A program made the translations under genes and the position numbers. Below are positions 60,547 through 64,000 of a stretch of 64,000 nt of DNA, piece by piece. This stretch comes from Sphaerochaeta sp032144095 (GTDB lineage: Bacteria > Spirochaetota > Spirochaetia > Sphaerochaetales > Sphaerochaetaceae). Every line of letters begins with the position of its first letter. Positions within the stretch are counted from its first letter, which is position 1. The stretch spans positions 1 to 64,000 of the forward strand of contig NZ_JAVSNJ010000010.1 of NCBI RefSeq assembly GCF_032144095.1, written 5' to 3'. The notes under the pieces are model-generated. The model was given only the letters and a program-made list of their open reading frames with translations. It searched no databases and had not been told where the DNA came from.

Positions 60547-62055
60547 CTAGCCGACATACTTTGTCGCCAGTTCCATAATTTCTTCCTGGTTGGTATTCTT
60601 GCTGTCAACCGTACCGGCGACACGTCCTTCACTCATCACCACGATCCTATCGGTCATGCCGATGAGTTCCGGCATTTCAGAGCTTATCATGATGACACCC
60701 TTGCCCTGGGCTGCGAGCTCGCTCATGATGACATAGATCTCGTATTTCGCACCGACATCGATTCCCCTTGTGGGCTCATCAAGGATGAGGATATCAGGGG
60801 TGGTAAGCAGCCATCGTGCAATGAGCACTTTCTGTTGGTTTCCTCCACTCAAGCTTTTGATGAGGGTCTTCGCTGTCGGTGTCTTGATATCAAGTTCCTT
60901 GATACTCTTCTTGGAATCCTTCGCCATCTTGCTGGCGTTGAGCAATCCATTCTTGTTTATATAGGAAGAGATGTTTGCAATGAGTAGGTTATCCTGTACA
61001 GAGAGGACAGGGAAAATACCCGTTGCGCGTCGCTCTTCGGTCAAGAGGGCCATTCCAAGCTTCTTGGCTTCATAGGCGTTCTTGCAGTTTTTTTCTTTTC
61101 CCTCAATAAACAGGGAGCCCTCGCTATGCAGCCTCAAGCCAAAGACGGCTTCCATTACTTCAGTGCGTTGGGCACCTACCAGTCCTCCGATACCCAGGAT
61201 CTCACCCTTATGTAGTGTAAGGGAGACGTTCTTGAAGCTACGGGGATTGGGCGAGGTGTAGTTTTCGATCCTCAGCAGCTCACTGCCGGGGTTACTCTTC
61301 CTGGGAGGAAAACGGTTAGTCAGGTCGCGACCGACCATCCGCTTGATGATCATTGCTGTGGTAAGCTCTGAAGCATCCCAGGTTCCGACATATTTACCAT
61401 CTCGCATGATGGTGACCTCATCGGAAATCTTGAGGATCTCTTCCATTTTATGGGAGATATAGATGATGGATACTCCACGTGCTTTCAATGACCGGATAAT
61501 AGTAAACAGATGGTCAACTTCATTCTCGGTCAGTGATGAGCTCGGTTCGTCCATAATGATGATCTTGGAGTCATAGGATACGGCCTTAGCGATCTCAACA
61601 CTCTGAGCCTTGGAGACCGAAAGGGTTCTCAATAGGTCAGTGGGTTTGATATTTGTCAAATTCAGTTCATCAAGCAGCTTTGCTGTCTTGTCATACATGG
61701 TGGCATGGTCGATGAAGGGGCTTTTCTCTCCACCTTTTCGGGGAAATCTGCCAAGCCATATGTTTTCCATGACCGAACGATAGGGAATAAGATGTAGTTC
61801 CTGGTGGATCATGGAGATTCCCAGGTTTAAGGCTTCCTTTACACTGGTAATCTTTACTGGTTGTTCGTTGAAGGATATGTCACCCTCATCCATGGTGTAC
61901 AGACCGAACAGGCATTTCATCAGCGTGGATTTTCCCGCACCATTTTCACCCATCAAGGCGTGCACCGTACCCGGCTTTACTTTTAGGGTAACATCATCCA
62001 AGGCCTTAACGCCGGGAAAGGATTTGGAGACATGGTTCATCTCTAGAATATACAT
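60547..62055 (-). CDS. mglA: Galactose/methyl-galactoside ABC ATPase
   Basis: A 502-aa protein with two ATPase halves, as in RbsA/MglA. The first half has Walker A GENGAGKST, signature LSVSKAQSVEIAKA and Walker B IIMDEPSSSL. The second half has a degenerate Walker A (GLVGAQRTE) with LSGGNQQKVLIARWL and LILDEPTRGIDVGAK. This asymmetry is normal for the class. It energises uptake through MglC. Confidence 0.93.
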   Translation of the reverse strand: MYILEMNHVSKSFPGVKALDDVTLKVKPGTVHALMGENGAGKSTLMKCLFGLYTMDEGDISFNEQPVKITSVKEALNLGISMIHQELHLIPYRSVMENIWLGRFPRKGGEKSPFIDHATMYDKTAKLLDELNLTNIKPTDLLRTLSVSKAQSVEIAKAVSYDSKIIIMDEPSSSLTENEVDHLFTIIRSLKARGVSIIYISHKMEEILKISDEVTIMRDGKYVGTWDASELTTAMIIKRMVGRDLTNRFPPRKSNPGSELLRIENYTSPNPRSFKNVSLTLHKGEILGIGGLVGAQRTEVMEAVFGLRLHSEGSLFIEGKEKNCKNAYEAKKLGMALLTEERRATGIFPVLSVQDNLLIANISSYINKNGLLNASKMAKDSKKSIKELDIKTPTAKTLIKSLSGGNQQKVLIARWLLTTPDILILDEPTRGIDVGAKYEIYVIMSELAAQGKGVIMISSEMPELIGMTDRIVVMSEGRVAGTVDSKNTNQEEIMELATKYVG

Positions 62056-62100
62056 TGTTGTCCCTCAAGAGGTAGTAAATACCCCTTACTGTCTGAAAAA

Positions 62101-62127
62101 CCCTCTGGTCATGGTCTGGCCAGAGGG
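62101..62127 (-). terminator. Leaky terminator between mglB and mglA
   Basis: CCCTCTGG and CCAGAGGG form a perfect 8-bp stem; on the minus strand it is followed by TTTTT. It lies 21 nt after the mglB stop and before mglA, so it probably lowers expression of the ATPase and permease relative to the binding protein. Confidence 0.8.
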
Positions 62128-62148
62128 TATTTGATAATCTAGCTATTC

Positions 62149-63168
62149 TTATTTGAATTGCTTGTAGTTGTCTTTGGTGACCTTCTGGTAAGGAACCCAT
62201 ACATACTTGCCGTCGGTAATGGTATAGCCGATGGAAGCACTGGTAGGAGTCTTGCCCTTGGCAAGGTCATAGGAGAGCATGAATGTTGCACGGCCCTGGT
62301 TGACTGCGTCGTTGAGGACGGTTCCAAGGAGTGTGCCTTCTTCAAGAGCCTGAAGAGCAGGAGCGGTGGCGTCAACGCCTACGACTGGCATGAACTTGCC
62401 ATCTTTGAAATAGCCAGCGGCCTTGAGAGCTTCAATGGCACCGAGGGCCATGTCGTCGTTGTTAGCGAATACGGCTTCGATCTTGTCGCCCTGACTGGCG
62501 ATGAAAGCTGCCATTTTTTCCTGTCCCTTAACACGGTCCCACATGCCTGTATCTTCAGCAAGTTTCTGGACTTTGATTCCGTTGTCAGCAAGACACTTGA
62601 TGGAGTACTCAGTGCGAAGCTCTGCATCCTGGTGTCCGGGCTCGCCCTTAAGCATTACATACTGGAGGACTCCGTCCCCGTTCTTGTCCATCATTGCTTT
62701 GTTGGCTTTCCAGTAGTCAGCAATGATCTGTCCACTCATGGTACCAGACTCTTCAGCCTTTGCACCGACGTAGTAGATCTTGTCCCATTTTGCCATATCT
62801 TCAGCAAAAGGTTCACGATTAAAGAATACTACGGGGATATTGGCTTTCTTGGCCTTGTCAATGATGACACCAGCAGCTGAGCGGTCAACAGGGTTGATCT
62901 GCATAGCCTTTACACCCTTGGTAATGAAAAGGTCGACCTTCTCATTCTGGGTGGCCTGGATGTTCATTGAGTCAACAACATCGACTTTTGCATCGGTTGT
63001 CTCAGCTGCTGCTGCGATAATAGCATTCTTGACACCAGTCATGAATGTATCATCAAACTTGTAGATTGCGCTACCGATAGTGACGGTGCCGCTCTCTGCC
63101 TGCCCCTGTGCGAATACAGGAGTAGCAATAATGAGTGCCAAACACAATACGACAAATACTTTTCTCAT
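62149..63168 (-). CDS. mglB: Galactose/glucose-binding periplasmic protein
   Basis: A 339-aa exported binding protein. Residues 1-21 are a signal peptide (cleavage likely after PVFA); unlike some spirochaete MglB proteins, no lipobox is present. The mature protein has the type I sugar-binding fold: SAIYKFDDTFMTGVKNAI, INPVDRSAAGVIIDKAKK, FFNREPF, VFANNDDMALGAIEALK, GVDATAPALQAL. AGGAGG precedes the ATG. It is the first gene of mglBAC. Confidence 0.93.
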   Translation of the reverse strand: MRKVFVVLCLALIIATPVFAQGQAESGTVTIGSAIYKFDDTFMTGVKNAIIAAAAETTDAKVDVVDSMNIQATQNEKVDLFITKGVKAMQINPVDRSAAGVIIDKAKKANIPVVFFNREPFAEDMAKWDKIYYVGAKAEESGTMSGQIIADYWKANKAMMDKNGDGVLQYVMLKGEPGHQDAELRTEYSIKCLADNGIKVQKLAEDTGMWDRVKGQEKMAAFIASQGDKIEAVFANNDDMALGAIEALKAAGYFKDGKFMPVVGVDATAPALQALEEGTLLGTVLNDAVNQGRATFMLSYDLAKGKTPTSASIGYTITDGKYVWVPYQKVTKDNYKQFK

Positions 63169-63528
63169 ATAATCCTCCTAATGGATTTTCTCTGTATGTA
63201 GTCTTGCACGGGCTTTACCATCGGTATATGCAAAATTCTTCGAAGAATCTTAATAATTTTTGGATTATCAAAAAAAACTCATATACAAGTTATTAAAAAA
63301 ACAGCCCAACAAAAACAAATAACTACTTTCTCCACAAGAAAAAACAGAAAGAGCAAGAATCAAAATGAGAAATAATCTCCAATCAACACCAATTGTAAGA
63401 AATAGTATTGTATTAAAATAAAACGCGAATGATGAAAAAAACTCTTTCAGAATTGTAAAAATTTGGGTATAATAGTTTTTACTGGTGTATATGCATATGT
63501 ATCATATATTTACAAGCATTTTGCAACA
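63169..63528. promoter_or_regulatory. A/T-rich region between mglB and the CRISPR repeats
   Basis: This 360-bp gap has no gene I can support. It holds the mglB promoter region on the minus strand, a perfect 14-bp palindrome ATTCTTCGAAGAAT (63235-63248) that may be a sugar-repressor operator, and long A runs. Towards the right, TATAAT at 63468-63473 points at the repeats and could drive their transcription from about 63481. The whole stretch looks like a CRISPR leader joined to the mgl regulatory region. Confidence 0.5.
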
Positions 63529-63616
63529 GTTACCTGCCGCGTAGGCAGCTTAGAAATCTTTGTACCGGATCTTTTCTACGGACTACAAGTTACCTGCCGA
63601 ATAGGCAGCTTAGGAA
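63529..63616 (+). CRISPR. Two-repeat mini CRISPR of type I-F appearance, one 32-nt spacer
   Basis: Two 28-nt repeats (63529-63556 and 63589-63616) flank a 32-nt spacer (63557-63588). Each repeat begins GTTACCTGCC and ends GGCAGCTTAG plus four bases, and the CTGCC/GGCAG arms form the 5-bp hairpin known from type I-F repeats. Repeat 2 differs at positions 12, 13 and 26, as is usual for a degenerate terminal repeat. Repeat and spacer lengths (28/32) are the I-F values. No cas gene is in the window. The A/T-rich region on the left would be the leader. Confidence 0.8.
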
Positions 63617-63623
63617 ATGTTAA

Positions 63624-63651
63624 AGGGCCCTTCCATTTCTGGAAAGGCCCT
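63624..63651 (-). terminator. Terminator of nifJ
   Basis: AGGGCC..TTCC and GGAA..GGCCCT pair with one mismatch in the middle; on the minus strand it is followed by TTTAACATTT. It stands 31 nt after the nifJ stop and 8 nt from the second CRISPR repeat. Confidence 0.75.
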
Positions 63652-63681
63652 CATCTATTCTAGCTTATAAGACCCAAAGTC

Positions 63682-64000
63682 TTACATCAATGGACCAAGT
63701 TTCTCGTAGAAGCTCATGCGATGTTTTGCATCAGCTTCAGCTTTTGCAAACAATGCTTCAGCATTCTCAGGGTTGGTCTTGTACAGGGAGGTGTAACGTA
63801 CTTCACCCTTGATGAAGTCCTGGTAAGAACCGGTAGCCGGCTTGGTGTCCCAAGAGAATCTCTTACCTTCTTCCAATGCGGGGTTGAAGCGATACAACGG
63901 CCAGTAACCACTCTCCACTGCTTCCTTCATTATTACCTGACTGAAGCGCATGTTGATTCCGTGGTTGATACAAGGTGAGTAGCAGAACACGATCGAAGGA
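63682..64000 (-). CDS. nifJ: Pyruvate:ferredoxin (flavodoxin) oxidoreductase, C-terminal end (partial)
   Basis: The last 105 residues of a large homodimeric PFOR; the gene runs off the right edge. CYSPCINHGINMRFSQVIMKEA and SGYWPLYRFNPA are the conserved end of the thiamine diphosphate domain, followed by the C-terminal extension. The enzyme oxidises pyruvate to acetyl-CoA and CO2 and reduces ferredoxin or flavodoxin. Reduced ferredoxin from it could serve the glutamate synthase, whose NAD(P)H-linked partner appears lost in this genome region. Confidence 0.92.
   Translation of the reverse strand, partial: PSIVFCYSPCINHGINMRFSQVIMKEAVESGYWPLYRFNPALEEGKRFSWDTKPATGSYQDFIKGEVRYTSLYKTNPENAEALFAKAEADAKHRMSFYEKLGPLM

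Noticed and set aside
63463..63663. 66-codon plus frame across the CRISPR repeats
   Set aside because: The repeated, palindromic structure explains the sequence better, and there is no ribosome site.

Overview
The window looks like chromosome of a free-living anaerobic spirochaete of the Sphaerochaeta type. This is inferred from gene content: type III glutamine synthetase beside a split archaeal-type glutamate synthase, a DUF4954 beta-helix protein, rubredoxin, pyruvate:ferredoxin oxidoreductase, CUT1 sugar importers with separate binding proteins, mglBAC, and YesN/YesM-type sensing. No 16S rRNA is present to confirm it.

Layout. 1-6.4 kb: the start of a probable MarR-type regulator with an array of GGTA/TACC operators, asnB, and an argCJBD operon (all minus). 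6.5-10.6 kb: a cytidylate-kinase-like protein with a small membrane protein, then two cyclic-di-GMP enzymes. 10.7-20.5 kb: a nitrogen-assimilation block. Type III glutamine synthetase (minus) diverges from a glutamate synthase operon, type I glutamine synthetase, an ANTAR regulator and pyrG (plus), followed by tRNA-Ala. 20.8-29.1 kb: DUF4954, two hydrolases, a cytosolic FG-GAP protein and a Gfo/Idh/MocA oxidoreductase. 29.2-35.8 kb: an AraC regulator divergent from a sugar operon (binding protein, GH3 glycosidase, two permeases). 36-45.4 kb: a broken MarR gene, a four-domain CoA-disulfide-reductase fusion, SlyX, a WYL regulator, rubredoxin, a 1,405-residue cyclic-di-GMP protein and a nitroreductase. 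45.7-51.6 kb: a visibly more A/T-rich sugar-acid operon (importer, GntR, enolase-superfamily dehydratase, DHDPS-family aldolase). 51.8-59.4 kb: GNAT, MFS, nitroreductase, a YesN/YesM two-component system with its own sugar-binding lipoprotein, and a 2Fe-2S protein. 59.5-64 kb: mglBAC, a two-repeat CRISPR of type I-F appearance, and the 3' end of nifJ.

Most interesting points. (1) asnB, glnN and the glutamate synthase operon are each preceded by an intrinsic terminator close to the start codon. In all three the 5' terminator arm can instead form a 4-bp hairpin with the invariant hexaloop AAAGGC, and the stem covaries (GAAC/GTTC, CAGC/GCTG, GGAC/GTCC). The loop fits the A1/G4 rule for ANTAR antiterminator targets, and an ANTAR protein with Asn in place of the phospho-acceptor Asp is encoded in the same operon. 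The usual second hairpin was not found. (2) The electron-transfer gene of the glutamate synthase operon looks like an in-frame fusion of a ferredoxin start to the last part of an FAD oxidoreductase, with the FAD/NAD domains missing. (3) A cas-less I-F-like mini-array lies between nifJ and mglB.
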